64,000 bases of DNA from Pseudomonas sp. Z8(2022) (lineage in GTDB: Bacteria; Pseudomonadota; Gammaproteobacteria; Pseudomonadales; Pseudomonadaceae). The notes under the pieces were generated by a model. It had not been told where the DNA came from. It did no database searches and saw only the letters and a program-made list of their open reading frames with translations. The stretch lies in the NCBI RefSeq assembly GCF_025837155.1, contig NZ_CP107549.1:2728001-2792000 (forward strand). The letters run 5' to 3'. Both the position numbers and the translations under genes were made by a program. This document shows, piece after piece, positions 15,887 through 25,201 of the stretch (positions are counted from its first letter, which is position 1; the number at the start of each line of letters is the position of its first letter).

Positions 15887-17245
15887 ATGCAAGCCATTCA
15901 GAGCCTCGGCGGCTATTTCGGTAGCCTGCGCGAGAAACGCCAGGACACCGAGTTCATGCCGGAAGTGGAAGGCGCCATTCTGGAGGATTCGCCCTGGGCG
16001 AGCCGCATCACGGTATGGGCCGTCAGCGCCTGCCTGCTCACCGCGCTGGCCTGGGCCCATTTCGCCGTGCTGGAGGAAGTCACCACAGGCGAAGGCAAGG
16101 CCATTCCATCGAGCAAGGTACAGGTCATCCAGAACCTCGAAGGCGGCATCGTCAGCGAAATCTTCGTCAGAGAAGGCCAGGTGGTGGACAAGGGCGACAC
16201 CCTGCTGAGGCTGGATGACACCCGTTTCCTCTCCAATCGTGGGGAAACCGAAGCGGATCGACTGGCGCTGGTGGCCCGCCTGGAAAGACTCGCCGCAGAA
16301 GCGGAAGGACGCGAGCCCAGTTTGCCGGCAGAGATCACCCAGGGCGCCCCGCAACTGGCCGAGGATGAACTGGCGCTGTACCGCTCACGGCAACAGCGCC
16401 TGCAGAGCGAGCAGCGCACCCTCGGCGAGCAACTGCGGCAGAAAGAGCAGGAACTCGCCGAGTTCCGCTCCAAGGCCCAGCAGTACCGCTCCAGCCTGGG
16501 CCTGCTGCAGCAGGAGCTGAACATGTCGCAGCCTCTGGTGGCCTCGGGCGCGATCTCCCAGGTCGAAGTGCTACGCCTGCGCCGCAGCCTGGTGGAGGTG
16601 CGCGGCTCGCTGGAGGCGACCAACCTGGCCATTCCCCGTGCCGAAGCGGCGATGAGCGAAATCAGGAGCAAGATGGAGGAGTCCGAGCTGAGCTTTCGCT
16701 CCGATGCCTTCAAGGAACTCAACGAGGTACGTACCGAACTGCAGAAGATCACCGCCACCAGTGTCGCCATCGAGGACAAGGTGAGCCGTACCACCGTGAC
16801 CTCCCCCGTGCGTGGGGTGATCAAGCAGCTCAAGGTCAATACCATCGGCGGCGTGGTGCAGCCGGGCAGCGACATGCTGGAGATCGTGCCGCTGGACGAC
16901 AGCCTGCTGATCGAAGCCAAGGTACGTCCTCAGGACGTGGCCTTCCTCCATCCGGGGCAGAAAGCCATGGTCAAGTTCACCGCGTACGACTACACCATCT
17001 ACGGCGGGCTCAAGGCCAATCTGGAGCTGATCAGCGCCGACACCATCACCGACGAGGAAGGCAACAGTTTCTACCTGATCCAGGTGCGCACCGAGAAAAG
17101 CCACCTGGGAAGCGAGGAGCATCCGTTGCTGATCATCCCCGGCATGGTCGCCACGGTGGACATCATTACCGGCGAGAAAAGCGTGCTGGACTATCTGCTC
17201 AAGCCCGTGCTCAAGGCCCGCTCGGAAGCAATGCGCGAACGTTGA
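15887..17245 (+). CDS. lapC: HlyD-family membrane-fusion protein of the adhesin secretion system (LapC)
   Basis: A 452-residue periplasmic adaptor. One N-terminal membrane segment lies at about residues 40-62. A lipoyl-like half motif follows (IQNLEGGIVSEIFVREGQ), then a long coiled coil rich in Glu, Arg and Gln (about 120-290), and the second half with the TSPVRGVIKQL and VVQPGSDMLEIVP motifs typical of the HlyD/PrtE class. An upstream in-frame start at 15854 lies inside lapB. ATG 15887 has TAGGAG (including the lapB stop) seven bases before it and is preferred. It links LapB to LapE. Confidence 0.9.
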   Translation: MQAIQSLGGYFGSLREKRQDTEFMPEVEGAILEDSPWASRITVWAVSACLLTALAWAHFAVLEEVTTGEGKAIPSSKVQVIQNLEGGIVSEIFVREGQVVDKGDTLLRLDDTRFLSNRGETEADRLALVARLERLAAEAEGREPSLPAEITQGAPQLAEDELALYRSRQQRLQSEQRTLGEQLRQKEQELAEFRSKAQQYRSSLGLLQQELNMSQPLVASGAISQVEVLRLRRSLVEVRGSLEATNLAIPRAEAAMSEIRSKMEESELSFRSDAFKELNEVRTELQKITATSVAIEDKVSRTTVTSPVRGVIKQLKVNTIGGVVQPGSDMLEIVPLDDSLLIEAKVRPQDVAFLHPGQKAMVKFTAYDYTIYGGLKANLELISADTITDEEGNSFYLIQVRTEKSHLGSEEHPLLIIPGMVATVDIITGEKSVLDYLLKPVLKARSEAMRER

Positions 17246-17265
17246 ACACCTGCCGTGCACGCTGC

Positions 17266-17332
17266 GTAGCCCGGATGAAATCCGGGATTGATGGTCGAGA
17301 CGCAGAACCTCCCCGGATTGCATCCGGGCTAC
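17266..17332. repeat. GTAGCCCGGATG palindromic element, copy 1 (complete)
   Basis: Two 21-base arms in inverted orientation (17266-17286 and 17312-17332), each reading GTAGCCCGGATGxAATCCGGG inward with one internal difference, around a 25-base spacer. The element lies just after the lapEBC operon and before the convergent DTW gene, so it could also act as a transcript end. Two related copies occur at 18001 and 38728. Confidence 0.85.
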
Positions 17333-17373
17333 GTGGCCGAAGCGATACCGTAGGGTACGTGGTGTGTACCTCC

Positions 17374-17967
17374 TTAGCGCTGGTGATTGCGGATAAAGAC
17401 CTCTTCTCCCATCGCCGCGATCTGCCCTTCGATCAACGCGTCGAAGGGCCGCAGCAGCGCCTCGAACACCTGCGGAGCCTCCAGCACATCCAGCGCGGCA
17501 ACGATCGCCTCGATGGTCGACAGCGCCCCCTCTTCCGGCGCCTTGCGCAGACGGTAGCGCGACGGGGCCACGGCTCCCAGGCTCACGCGCGGCAACGCCG
17601 CCAGGAGCGGGTTGAGATGCAGTAGCTTGCGCGCCTTGCGCCAGGTGCCGTCGGGCACGACCAATAGCAGCGGTTTCTCCATGGGCGCGTAGCCTGTCAG
17701 GGCCACAGCCTCATCGCCGGGAAACAGCAGGCAGGCGCGATAATCAGACTGCGCGAGCAGTTGCGGTAAATCATCGAATACCTCACCGACGCGCAGCTCC
17801 GCGTTGCGCAAGCCAAGCGCAGCCAGGCGAGCGGTATTGAGGGCATGGCCGACTTCGCTCGGGTGCTGCAGGATGAGCACACGAGTATGACTATCAAGGT
17901 TGGGAATCAGCGGGCAGAGGCAGTGGCCAAGCGGGCGCTGGCAGCGGGAGCAGGTCGGACGAGGCAT
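17374..17967 (-). CDS. DTW-domain tRNA-uridine aminocarboxypropyltransferase (TapT/YfiP-like)
   Basis: A 197-residue soluble enzyme. The N-terminus has a zinc-type cysteine cluster (CSRCQRPLGHCLCP), and the centre has VPDGTWRKARKLL, the DxTW motif that names the family. YfiP/TapT enzymes add the acp group to U47 of tRNAs using S-adenosylmethionine. The open frame runs further upstream, to 18144, but that part overlaps the neighbouring aer gene and a repeat. ATG 17967 begins exactly where family members start, although the ribosome site is weak. It converges with lapC. Confidence 0.85.
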   Translation of the reverse strand: MPRPTCSRCQRPLGHCLCPLIPNLDSHTRVLILQHPSEVGHALNTARLAALGLRNAELRVGEVFDDLPQLLAQSDYRACLLFPGDEAVALTGYAPMEKPLLLVVPDGTWRKARKLLHLNPLLAALPRVSLGAVAPSRYRLRKAPEEGALSTIEAIVAALDVLEAPQVFEALLRPFDALIEGQIAAMGEEVFIRNHQR

Positions 17968-18000
17968 GCCGCGCAGTGTGCCAGAACGGCTCGAACTCGC

Positions 18001-18044
18001 GTAGCCCGGCTGCAATCCGGGAACCCCCAGACTGCATCCGGCTT
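18001..18044. repeat. GTAGCCCGGATG palindromic element, copy 2 (decayed)
   Basis: The left arm (18001-18021) reads GTAGCCCGGCTGCAATCCGGG. The right arm (about 18025-18044) keeps only CTGCATCCGGCT, so this is a worn copy of the element at 17266. It fills the gap between aer and the DTW gene. Confidence 0.7.
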
Positions 18045-18049
18045 CAGAG

Positions 18050-19615
18050 TCAGCGGTTGAAGCGCTCCGCCAGACTGTGCAGGTAATCGGCCATTTCCTC
18101 CAGCTCGCGGCTGATGGCCGCGCCCTGATGCGCCTGCCCGGCACTGTGATCGGAAAGCTGAGCGATACGAGTGATCTGCCGGCTGATGTCCTCGGCCACG
18201 TGGCTCTGCTCTTCGGAAGCCGCAGCCATCTGCTGACTCATACTGGTGATACGCGTCACTGCAGAGCTGATGCCCTCCAGCGCATCGCGTACCGACTCCA
18301 CGCTTTGCACGCTGCCACGGGAAATGTCCTCGCCCTTGCCGGCCGTCAATACCGCACGCTCGGCCCCGGCACGCAGCTCGGAAATGATCTGATGGATCTG
18401 CTCGGTGGACTGACGGGTGCGCGACGCCAGCGAGCGCACCTCGTCGGCCACCACCGCGAAGCCTCGGCCCTGCTCACCGGCGCGCGCCGCCTCGATGGCT
18501 GCGTTGAGCGCCAGCAGGTTGGTCTGTTCGGCAATCGAAGTGATCACATCGGCAACGCTGCCGATCGACTGGGTGGAGTTGGCCAGCTCATTGACCGCCT
18601 GGCCGATATCACTCACGGCGGTGGCCATCTCCCGCATGGAGTCGAGGCTGCCGACGGCGAGATCACGCCCTTCGCGCGCCAGGCGATCGGCCTCCTCGGC
18701 AGCATGCGAGGTGTTCTGCACGTTGTGCGAAACCTCCTGAATGGTTGCCGCCATCTGGTTGATGGCCGTCGCCGACTGGTCGGTTTCCATACGCTGCTGG
18801 TCGAGCATCTGTGCCCCGGAGCGCGAAAACTCGGCAGCCTGAGTAGCGCGTTTCTTGACGTTCTCGCCGGCATCTTCCAGCCGCGTCAGCGCCGTCTGCA
18901 GGCGCGCCTCTTCGCTGATCATCGCCATGTCGAGCAACGCCTGGGCGCCGCGATTGTCGCTGTAGGTCAACGCCACCAGGCCACTGGTGAAGGCTTTCGG
19001 GTGATCGGCCAGGGTGCGACGGATGAGCTGGCGAGTGCGGTAAAGCTGATAGGAGCCGAGGGCGAAAAGCGTCAGCAGGGTGAACACCGTCAGTGGCCAG
19101 CCGGAGATCAGCCAATGCGCCGAGACGATCAGCAAAGACGCAGCAATCAACGGCCAGGAACGCACCAGATCGTAAGTCCAGTACTCATACTTCGGCACTG
19201 GCGGCTTGCCGGCACGCAGACGCGCATACAGCGCTTCGGCACGACGTTTCTGAGCCTCCGAGGGCAATGAGCGCACCGACTCGTATCCCGCGATCCGGCC
19301 ATTCTCGTAGATCGGCGTGACGTAGGCGCTGACCCAGTAGAAGTCGCCATTCTTCGAGCGATTCTTGACGATGCCCATCCACGGCTTTCCCTGTTTGATC
19401 GTCTCCCACATATGAGCGAACACCGCCGACGGCATGTCCGGATGCCGCACGAGGTTGTGCGGCTGGCCGACCAGTTCCTCGCGCGTGAAACCGCTGATCT
19501 CGACGAATGCATCGTTGCAGTAGGTGATCTTGCTGTTGAGGTCAGTGGTGGAAATCAGGCGGTCTTCTGCCGGAAAGGTTCTTTCTCGCTGAGTCACGGG
19601 CAAGTTCTGGCGCAT
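18050..19615 (-). CDS. aer: aerotaxis receptor Aer (PAS-containing methyl-accepting chemotaxis protein)
   Basis: A 521-residue chemoreceptor, the usual length of Pseudomonas Aer. It opens [23 protein letters not shown] domain (about 20-120) includes NLVRHPDMP, expected to bind FAD and sense redox state or oxygen. It has a hydrophobic hairpin at about 155-195 and no periplasmic sensor domain. The cytoplasmic signalling domain carries the invariant hairpin tip [17 protein letters not shown]. It would signal through CheA/CheW. It is a single-gene unit between the DTW gene and the LysR gene, with no obvious operon partner. Confidence 0.92.
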   Translation of the reverse strand: MRQNLPVTQRERTFPAEDRLISTTDLNSKITYCNDAFVEISGFTREELVGQPHNLVRHPDMPSAVFAHMWETIKQGKPWMGIVKNRSKNGDFYWVSAYVTPIYENGRIAGYESVRSLPSEAQKRRAEALYARLRAGKPPVPKYEYWTYDLVRSWPLIAASLLIVSAHWLISGWPLTVFTLLTLFALGSYQLYRTRQLIRRTLADHPKAFTSGLVALTYSDNRGAQALLDMAMISEEARLQTALTRLEDAGENVKKRATQAAEFSRSGAQMLDQQRMETDQSATAINQMAATIQEVSHNVQNTSHAAEEADRLAREGRDLAVGSLDSMREMATAVSDIGQAVNELANSTQSIGSVADVITSIAEQTNLLALNAAIEAARAGEQGRGFAVVADEVRSLASRTRQSTEQIHQIISELRAGAERAVLTAGKGEDISRGSVQSVESVRDALEGISSAVTRITSMSQQMAAASEEQSHVAEDISRQITRIAQLSDHSAGQAHQGAAISRELEEMADYLHSLAERFNR

Positions 19616-19718
19616 CGAGTCGTCCCTGTTGGTATCGGAATGGAGGCAGGCGTATTAAGTACTAGCACACGCCCGGGCCTTGGGCTGTCAGCCCTTTCAA
19701 CAGAAAGGCGACCCTGTT

Positions 19719-20612
19719 TCAGGTCTGATTGAGCTGTGCCTTGAGCAAATCGCGAAAAGTTTGAATCAGCGGCTCACGAGCACGTCCACGACGCAGGATC
19801 AGAGAGAACGGCGCCTGGTAGCCGAAAGTGGTGGGCAGCAGCACCTTGAGACGCTTCTGCTCCACCCAGGGTTGAGCATAGTGCTCCGGCAGGTAGCCGA
19901 TGTAGGCGCCGGACAGCACCAGGATCAGTTGGGCCTCCATCGACTCGACCGTAGCAGCACTGTGTTTGAACCCATGCCTCGCCAACTCGGCCTGGCTCCA
20001 GTAACCGCGCCCGACCATGCGCTGCTGAGCGATTAATTCCTCGGGAATACGCAGCTGTTCGAACAGTGGGTGGCGTTCGCTGCAATAGAGCCAGTGTTGC
20101 TCACGATACAGCGGTTGATAGACCAGACCGTTCATGCGCGTGAAGAACGCACCAATGGAGAGATCCAGACGGTTGTCGAGCACGGCCAGTTGCAGCTCGT
20201 AGGGACTCATGACCGACAGGTGCATGTGCACGCCCGAGTGCTCCTGACTGTAGGCGCCAATCACCTCGGCCAGCGGGAGCGCTGGATCACTGACGATGGA
20301 GTCCAGCACACCGAGTTTGAGCGTACCGCGCAGCTCCCCCTTGAGCGCGGCGGCATAACGCTCGAAGCCCTCCAGCTCACCAAGCAGGCGCAGGGTTTCC
20401 TGATAGAACAGCTCCCCCTTGCTGGTCAGGCTGAAACCGCCGCGCCCTCGATGACACAGCACAATACCCAACTGGCTCTCCAACTGACTCATGTACGTGC
20501 TGACAGCCGAGGTGGAGAGATTGAGCTCCTGCTGCGCCGCAGCGAAGCCCTGGTGGCGTACCACTGCGGCAAAGATCCTCAGAAGTTTCAGATCGGGTAA
20601 AGCAAAGGACAT
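19719..20612 (-). CDS. LysR-family regulator, divergent from the guanidino-compound locus
   Basis: A 297-residue LysR-type regulator. The N-terminal winged helix (about 8-68) has RHQGFAAAQQELNLSTSAVSTYMSQLE. The effector-binding domain covers about 95-295. The start is uncertain: ATG 20612 matches the family, while a TTG four codons earlier (20624) is also in frame. No strong ribosome site is visible. It is transcribed away from the dioxygenase/transporter operon beginning at 20858, the standard arrangement for a LysR protein controlling its neighbour. The effector is unknown, probably a substrate or intermediate of that locus. Confidence 0.85.
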   Translation of the reverse strand: MSFALPDLKLLRIFAAVVRHQGFAAAQQELNLSTSAVSTYMSQLESQLGIVLCHRGRGGFSLTSKGELFYQETLRLLGELEGFERYAAALKGELRGTLKLGVLDSIVSDPALPLAEVIGAYSQEHSGVHMHLSVMSPYELQLAVLDNRLDLSIGAFFTRMNGLVYQPLYREQHWLYCSERHPLFEQLRIPEELIAQQRMVGRGYWSQAELARHGFKHSAATVESMEAQLILVLSGAYIGYLPEHYAQPWVEQKRLKVLLPTTFGYQAPFSLILRRGRAREPLIQTFRDLLKAQLNQT

Positions 20613-20857
20613 CACAGCGCCCAACTCATGACGGGGTCTTCAGTTTAACGTGCCAGGCTGCCTGTCAGAATCTCAAAGCCCACATCCATAGTTTATGAAA
20701 ATCTGAACTAATTATTTGTTCATGAATATTTATTCCAGCCACTCGTCAAGCAAACATGCAGCCATAACTAGGCGCCGACTTGATTCGGATGCCATCGGGC
20801 CATACACGGGCCCCTTGAAAATCTGCCGCAGACCCTCGCTTCCTTCGGGAGTTGGTA
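20613..20857. promoter_or_regulatory. divergent LysR / catabolic operon control region
   Basis: A 245-bp gap that becomes clearly AT-rich at about 20680-20740. It contains TTTATGAAAA followed by the palindrome TTCATGAA (20719-20726), a plausible pair of LysR half sites. A GGGAG ribosome site (20847-20851) serves the first operon gene. No gene is seen here. Confidence 0.5.
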
Positions 20858-21700
20858 ATGCGACTGGAATTATTCCGCACTCTTTGGGGCTACCGTGCCC
20901 CCTGGCAGCAGGCAATTGACGAACTGCTCGCCGCTGGCTTCGATGGCCTGGAAGCCCGCATCCCCGAAACAGCTTCGCAACGCAGTGCCAATGCTCGACT
21001 GCTACGCGAACTCAACGTCCCCTACATCGCCACGCTGTTCACCTCGACCCCGGTACTGCCGGTACAGAGCGACACTCCGGACATGCATCTGCAGGACTTG
21101 CGCCTGAAGCTGCAATGGGCCGCTGAACTGGAACCGCGCAAGGTCAATATCCTGCCCGGCAATGATCGTTGGTCGCTCAGCGAGCAAGTGGATTTCTTTG
21201 GCGCTGCCGCTGAAATCGTTGCCGAGAGCGGCCTGCAAGGCAGCTTCGAGATTCACCGCGGCCGTTCCCTGTATAGCCCGTGGGTCACTCTGGACGTTAT
21301 CCGCCAGGTACCTCAGTTGCGCTTCACCAGTGACATCAGCCATTGGGTGGTGACCTGTGAGCGCCTGCTCAACGACCCCACCGACGACCTCACGCCCTTC
21401 ATCGAGCGCGTCGACCACATCCAGTCACGGGTCGGCTACGACCAGGGCCCGCAGGTCCCGCACCCGGGTGCGCCGGAATACGCCGACGCCCTGGCCTTCC
21501 ACCAGCAGCACTGGGAAGCGATCTGGGCGAGCCAGGAGCGTCGCGGCATGCAGGTAACCACCATGACCCCCGAGTTCGGCCCTGATGGCTACCTGCACCA
21601 CCTGCCCTTCACCGATGTGCCTATTGCCGACCTGTGGCAGCTGAACCAGTGGATGGGCCGCTGCGAGCGCCAGCATTTCCACCGTTTCACCAGTCGTTGA
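20858..21700 (+). CDS. xylose isomerase-like TIM-barrel protein
   Basis: A 280-residue protein of the sugar-phosphate isomerase/epimerase superfamily. Likely metal ligands are the Glu of FEIHRGR, the Asp and His of TSDISHW, the His of DHIQSRVGY and the Glu of [10 protein letters not shown], spaced as in xylose isomerase-like TIM barrels. ATG 20858 is chosen because CGGGAG lies six bases upstream. Its stop is ten bases before the next gene. It heads a co-directional operon with a dioxygenase, an amino-acid transporter and an aldolase. The substrate is unknown; an isomerase or epimerase step on a hydroxylated or keto intermediate is the natural guess, but hydrolase activity also occurs in this fold. 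Confidence 0.75.
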   Translation: MRLELFRTLWGYRAPWQQAIDELLAAGFDGLEARIPETASQRSANARLLRELNVPYIATLFTSTPVLPVQSDTPDMHLQDLRLKLQWAAELEPRKVNILPGNDRWSLSEQVDFFGAAAEIVAESGLQGSFEIHRGRSLYSPWVTLDVIRQVPQLRFTSDISHWVVTCERLLNDPTDDLTPFIERVDHIQSRVGYDQGPQVPHPGAPEYADALAFHQQHWEAIWASQERRGMQVTTMTPEFGPDGYLHHLPFTDVPIADLWQLNQWMGRCERQHFHRFTSR

Positions 21701-21710
21701 GAGATTCGTG

Positions 21711-22751
21711 ATGAGTAATAACACCAAGAACTTCACCGAAATCCCGGTGGTCGACATTTCCGGTCTGTTCAGCGCTGAAGAAGCTGATCGCCGCGCTGTG
21801 GCCGAGAATCTGGGCAAAGCCGCCCGCGAAGTGGGCTTCCTCTATATCAGCGGTCACGGCATCGAGCAGGAGCTGATCGACGGCCTGCACAAGGCGGCCG
21901 AGGACTACTTCGCCCAGGACTTCGAGACCAAGATGAAGCACTACATCGGTGCTTCGGAAAGCCACAAAGGCTATGTCCCGGAAGGCGAAGAGCGCTATTC
22001 CAAAGGCAAGCCGGACCGTAAGGAGGCTTTCGATATCGGCTTCGAGGTGCCGCGCGACAACCCGCTGTTTATCGCCAAGACCCCACTGCTCGGCCCGAAC
22101 CACTGGCCGGAAGTTGCGGGTTTCAAAGAAGCGGTACAGGCGTACTACGCCCGCGTTTATCAACTCGGCCAGGTGCTGTTCCGCGGTTTTGCCCTGGCGC
22201 TGGGCGTGCCGGAAAACACCTTCGACGACATGGCCAAGTTCCCGCCGTCGAAGCTGCGCCTGATCCATTACCCCTACGACGGCGACGCCCATGACGCCCC
22301 CGGTATCGGCGCCCATACCGACTACGAGTGCTTCACCATCCTGCTGGCCGACAAGCCGGGCCTGGAAGTGATGAACGATCTGGGCGAGTGGATCGATGCA
22401 CCACCTGTCGAAGGCGCCTTCGTGGTCAACATCGGCGACATGCTGGAAATCATGAGTGGCGGCACCTTCGTGGCCACTTCCCACCGCGTGCGCAAAGTGG
22501 CCGAGGAACGTTACTCGTTCCCCTACTTCTATGCCTGCGACTACCACACCCAGATCCGTCCACTGCCGCAGTTCGAGAAAGAAGGCCAGGAGTACGAGGC
22601 CATCAGCATCGGCGACCACATGTGGAGCCAGGCGCTGCAGACCTACCAGTACCTCCAGGCCAAGGTCGAGAAAGGCGAGCTGCAACTGCCCGAGCGCGGC
22701 ACCAAGACCTTCAGCTTTGGCTACCTGAAAAACCAACCCTCGGCTCTGTAA
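21711..22751 (+). CDS. 2-oxoglutarate/Fe(II)-dependent dioxygenase, isopenicillin-N-synthase family
   Basis: A 346-residue oxygenase with the N-terminal DIOX_N region ([10 protein letters not shown]) and the C-terminal double-stranded beta helix. The iron triad is visible as HTD (in [13 protein letters not shown]) and the distal His in TSHRVRK. The RYSFPYF segment supplies the Arg-x-Ser that holds 2-oxoglutarate. The usual HTDYG is HTDYE here, a change next to the active site. ATG 21711 is preferred over GTG 21708. Family members hydroxylate or desaturate small molecules. The presence of an amino-acid transporter and guanidinobutyrase suggests an amino or guanidino acid substrate, which is inference. 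Its place in one operon with an aldolase suggests hydroxylation followed by C-C cleavage. Confidence 0.88.
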   Translation: MSNNTKNFTEIPVVDISGLFSAEEADRRAVAENLGKAAREVGFLYISGHGIEQELIDGLHKAAEDYFAQDFETKMKHYIGASESHKGYVPEGEERYSKGKPDRKEAFDIGFEVPRDNPLFIAKTPLLGPNHWPEVAGFKEAVQAYYARVYQLGQVLFRGFALALGVPENTFDDMAKFPPSKLRLIHYPYDGDAHDAPGIGAHTDYECFTILLADKPGLEVMNDLGEWIDAPPVEGAFVVNIGDMLEIMSGGTFVATSHRVRKVAEERYSFPYFYACDYHTQIRPLPQFEKEGQEYEAISIGDHMWSQALQTYQYLQAKVEKGELQLPERGTKTFSFGYLKNQPSAL

Positions 22752-22778
22752 GCCGCCAACCGCAAAGTGAGAACGAAG

Positions 22779-23579
22779 ATGGCACTGAAGACTTTTCTGA
22801 AAGTAAGCAGCCTGGCGGCCTGTGTGGTCGCAGGCTTGATGCAAGCGGCCCAGGCCGATGACGTCAAAACCCTGGTCGCCGGCGAGCTGCGCGTGGGCAT
22901 GGAAGTGTCCTACCCACCGTTTGAGTACTACGAAGGCGACAAAGTCGTTGGTTTCGATCCGGACGTTTCGACCGAGCTGGCCAAGCGTTTGGGCCTGAAG
23001 ATGAGCGTGCACGACACCCGCTTCCCCAACCTGATTCTGGGTCTGAACGCGGGCCGCTTCGACACCATCATCTCCGGCATGTACATCCTGCCGGAGCGTT
23101 TGGAGCAGGCCGATGCCATCCCGTACGCCGCCACCGGCGCTGCGATCATGGTCAAGAGCGATTCCGATGTACGCCCTGCAACCGCTGAAGAGCTGTGCGG
23201 CCTGCCGGTTGGCATGCAGCAAGGCACCTCGTGGATCAAGAAACTCAACGACCTGTCGGCTGAGTACTGCGTGCCTAACGGCAAGGCGCCGATCAAGGTC
23301 AACGAGTACCCGACCACCTCCGAAGCCTCTCAGGCGCTGCTGTCGGGCCACATCAAGGCACATCTGGAAATCGACGCGGCGTCCAAGCTGATCGTCGAAA
23401 AATCCCGCGGCCGCCTGGCCATCAGCTCCACCTCTTCGGTTTACCCGCAAGTACTGGGTATCTACGTGAAGAAAGGCAACAAGCAACTGCTCGACGCGCT
23501 GAAAAAAGCCCTGAACGAGTTCAAGGCCAGCGGCGACTACGCCGAGTTGCTCAAGCAATACAACCTGGAAGAAGCCTGA
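22779..23579 (+). CDS. polar amino-acid ABC transporter, periplasmic binding protein
   Basis: A 266-residue class 3 solute-binding protein. The signal peptide ends at about AAQA-DD. The mature protein shows ELRVGMEVSYPPFEYYEGDKVVGFDPDV, the family signature, and GLNAGRFDTIISGM. GTG 22767 is in frame, but ATG 22779 gives a normal signal sequence. By family it feeds a polar amino-acid (Arg/Lys/His/opine type) ABC permease, which is encoded next, after a strong intergenic hairpin. The ligand is not readable from sequence; a basic or guanidino amino acid fits the locus. Confidence 0.87.
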   Translation: MALKTFLKVSSLAACVVAGLMQAAQADDVKTLVAGELRVGMEVSYPPFEYYEGDKVVGFDPDVSTELAKRLGLKMSVHDTRFPNLILGLNAGRFDTIISGMYILPERLEQADAIPYAATGAAIMVKSDSDVRPATAEELCGLPVGMQQGTSWIKKLNDLSAEYCVPNGKAPIKVNEYPTTSEASQALLSGHIKAHLEIDAASKLIVEKSRGRLAISSTSSVYPQVLGIYVKKGNKQLLDALKKALNEFKASGDYAELLKQYNLEEA

Positions 23580-23592
23580 TTCTCAGGTGTCA

Positions 23593-23614
23593 CGGTGACC
23601 AGGGAAGGTCACCG
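23593..23614 (+). promoter_or_regulatory. intercistronic hairpin between binding protein and permease
   Basis: A perfect 8-bp stem CGGTGACC / GGTCACCG with a six-base loop AGGGAA. No U run follows, so it is not a full terminator. Such hairpins commonly stabilise the binding-protein part of the transcript or attenuate the permease part. Confidence 0.6.
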
Positions 23615-23637
23615 CAGTCAGCTACGAGGTGACGCGC

Positions 23638-25149
23638 ATGCAATTTGAATGGAGCTACTTTTTCTCCCTGTTTTCCCTGCCGGCGTTCTGGTCTGCGAGC
23701 TGGACCGTGGTCAAGCTCAGCGCCCTGGCCTGGATTATCGGCCTGATCCTGGGCTTTGGCCTGGCCAGTGCAAAACAGGCACAAAGTCGCTGGTACAGCG
23801 CCCCGGCCTCGGTCTACATCTGGTTCTTCCGCAGCGTGCCGCTGCTGGTACTGCTGATCTTTGTCTACAACCTGCCGCAGCTGATGCCCAGCAGTGGCCC
23901 GATTCTCTCCAACCCCTTCTATGCCGGTCTGCTGGCCCTGGTACTGACCGAAGCGGCCTACATGGCCGAAATCCACCGCGGCGGCCTGATTTCGGTCGCC
24001 AAGGGGCAACGCGAAGCGGCCCGCGCCCTGGGCATCAGCACACTGGGAGCGCAACGTCTGATCGTCATTCCGCAGGCTTTCCGCATCGCTTTGCCGACCC
24101 TGACCAACGAATACGTCACCATCGTCAAGCTCACCTCGCTGGTATCGGTCATCGCCCTGACCGAGTTGTTGATGGTCGGCCAGCGCCTGTACGCGCAAAA
24201 CTTTCTGGTTCTGGAAACCCTGGGCGCAGTGGCCATCTACTACGTGATGATCGTCAGCCTGTTCGGCTGGGGCCTTCAGTACCTGGAACGCTACCTGGAC
24301 CTGACCCGTCGCAAACCGGAAACACTGAGCGACACGCACGTCAGCCAAGTCCGCCAGAACCTGCCCGCTGTTGGCGGCGGCGCCGTCAGCAATAACCGCG
24401 CCGGCTCACCAGCAGCCCTGCGCCTGAGCAACATTCACAAGCGCTACGGCAGCCACCATGTACTCAAGGGCATCGACCTGAGCGTGGCCAGCGGTGAAGT
24501 GATCTCGATCATCGGCCCGTCCGGCTCCGGCAAGACCTCGCTGATCCGCACCGTCAACGGACTTGAAAGCATTGATGATGGAGAGATCGTGCTGTTCGGC
24601 GAGGACTTCATCAAGGCCGCCGGCCGTTCCGACGACCGCCGCGTGCGCGATGGCGTGCGCCGCATCGGCATGGTGTTCCAGAACTTCAACCTGTTCCCGC
24701 ACCGCACCATCGCCGACAACGTCATGCTGGCCCCCCTGTACCACGGCCTGGCAGATCGTCAGACCCTGCGCCAGCAGGCCCTGGCCCTGCTCGACAAGGT
24801 CGGTCTGCTGGCCCATGCCGACAAGTACCCGCACCAGCTCTCCGGAGGTCAGCAGCAACGCGTGGCCATCGCCCGCGCCCTGGCCATGAAGCCCGACATC
24901 ATGCTGTTCGACGAGCCCACCTCGGCGCTCGACCCCGAGCTGGTCGGCGACGTGCTGGCGGTGATCCGCGACCTGGCCGCCGAAGGCATGACCATGCTGA
25001 TCGTGACCCACGAGATGGACTTCGCCATGTCGATCTCAGATCGCGTGGTGTTCATGGAAGGCGGCCATGTGCAGTTAGACGCCTCACCGCAGGAAATCCG
25101 CGACGGCGATCACGAGCGCGTACGCCGCTTCATCGGCCTGGCCCACTAA
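23638..25149 (+). CDS. fused amino-acid ABC transporter permease-ATPase
   Basis: A single 503-residue chain joins two proteins that are normally separate. Residues 1 to about 230 are a HisM/HisQ-type permease with about five membrane segments and the EAA loop ([22 protein letters not shown]). A linker at about 230-260 follows. The C-terminal half is a complete GlnQ/HisP-type ATPase with Walker [10 protein letters not shown], signature LSGGQQQR, Walker [13 protein letters not shown] and switch His in VTHEMD. ATG 23638 is chosen because GAGG lies eight bases upstream; GTG 23629 is an alternative. Only one permease is encoded, so a homodimer is expected. Confidence 0.9.
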   Translation: MQFEWSYFFSLFSLPAFWSASWTVVKLSALAWIIGLILGFGLASAKQAQSRWYSAPASVYIWFFRSVPLLVLLIFVYNLPQLMPSSGPILSNPFYAGLLALVLTEAAYMAEIHRGGLISVAKGQREAARALGISTLGAQRLIVIPQAFRIALPTLTNEYVTIVKLTSLVSVIALTELLMVGQRLYAQNFLVLETLGAVAIYYVMIVSLFGWGLQYLERYLDLTRRKPETLSDTHVSQVRQNLPAVGGGAVSNNRAGSPAALRLSNIHKRYGSHHVLKGIDLSVASGEVISIIGPSGSGKTSLIRTVNGLESIDDGEIVLFGEDFIKAAGRSDDRRVRDGVRRIGMVFQNFNLFPHRTIADNVMLAPLYHGLADRQTLRQQALALLDKVGLLAHADKYPHQLSGGQQQRVAIARALAMKPDIMLFDEPTSALDPELVGDVLAVIRDLAAEGMTMLIVTHEMDFAMSISDRVVFMEGGHVQLDASPQEIRDGDHERVRRFIGLAH

Positions 25150-25201
25150 GTAGCTCCGGCAGGGCCTGCGCCTTGCCGCTTTGTCAGCCAAGGAATCTCT
25201 C

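Noticed and set aside
21687..23558. 623-codon minus-strand frame opposite the dioxygenase and binding protein
   Set aside because: Antisense shadow; composition is biased and no motif is seen.
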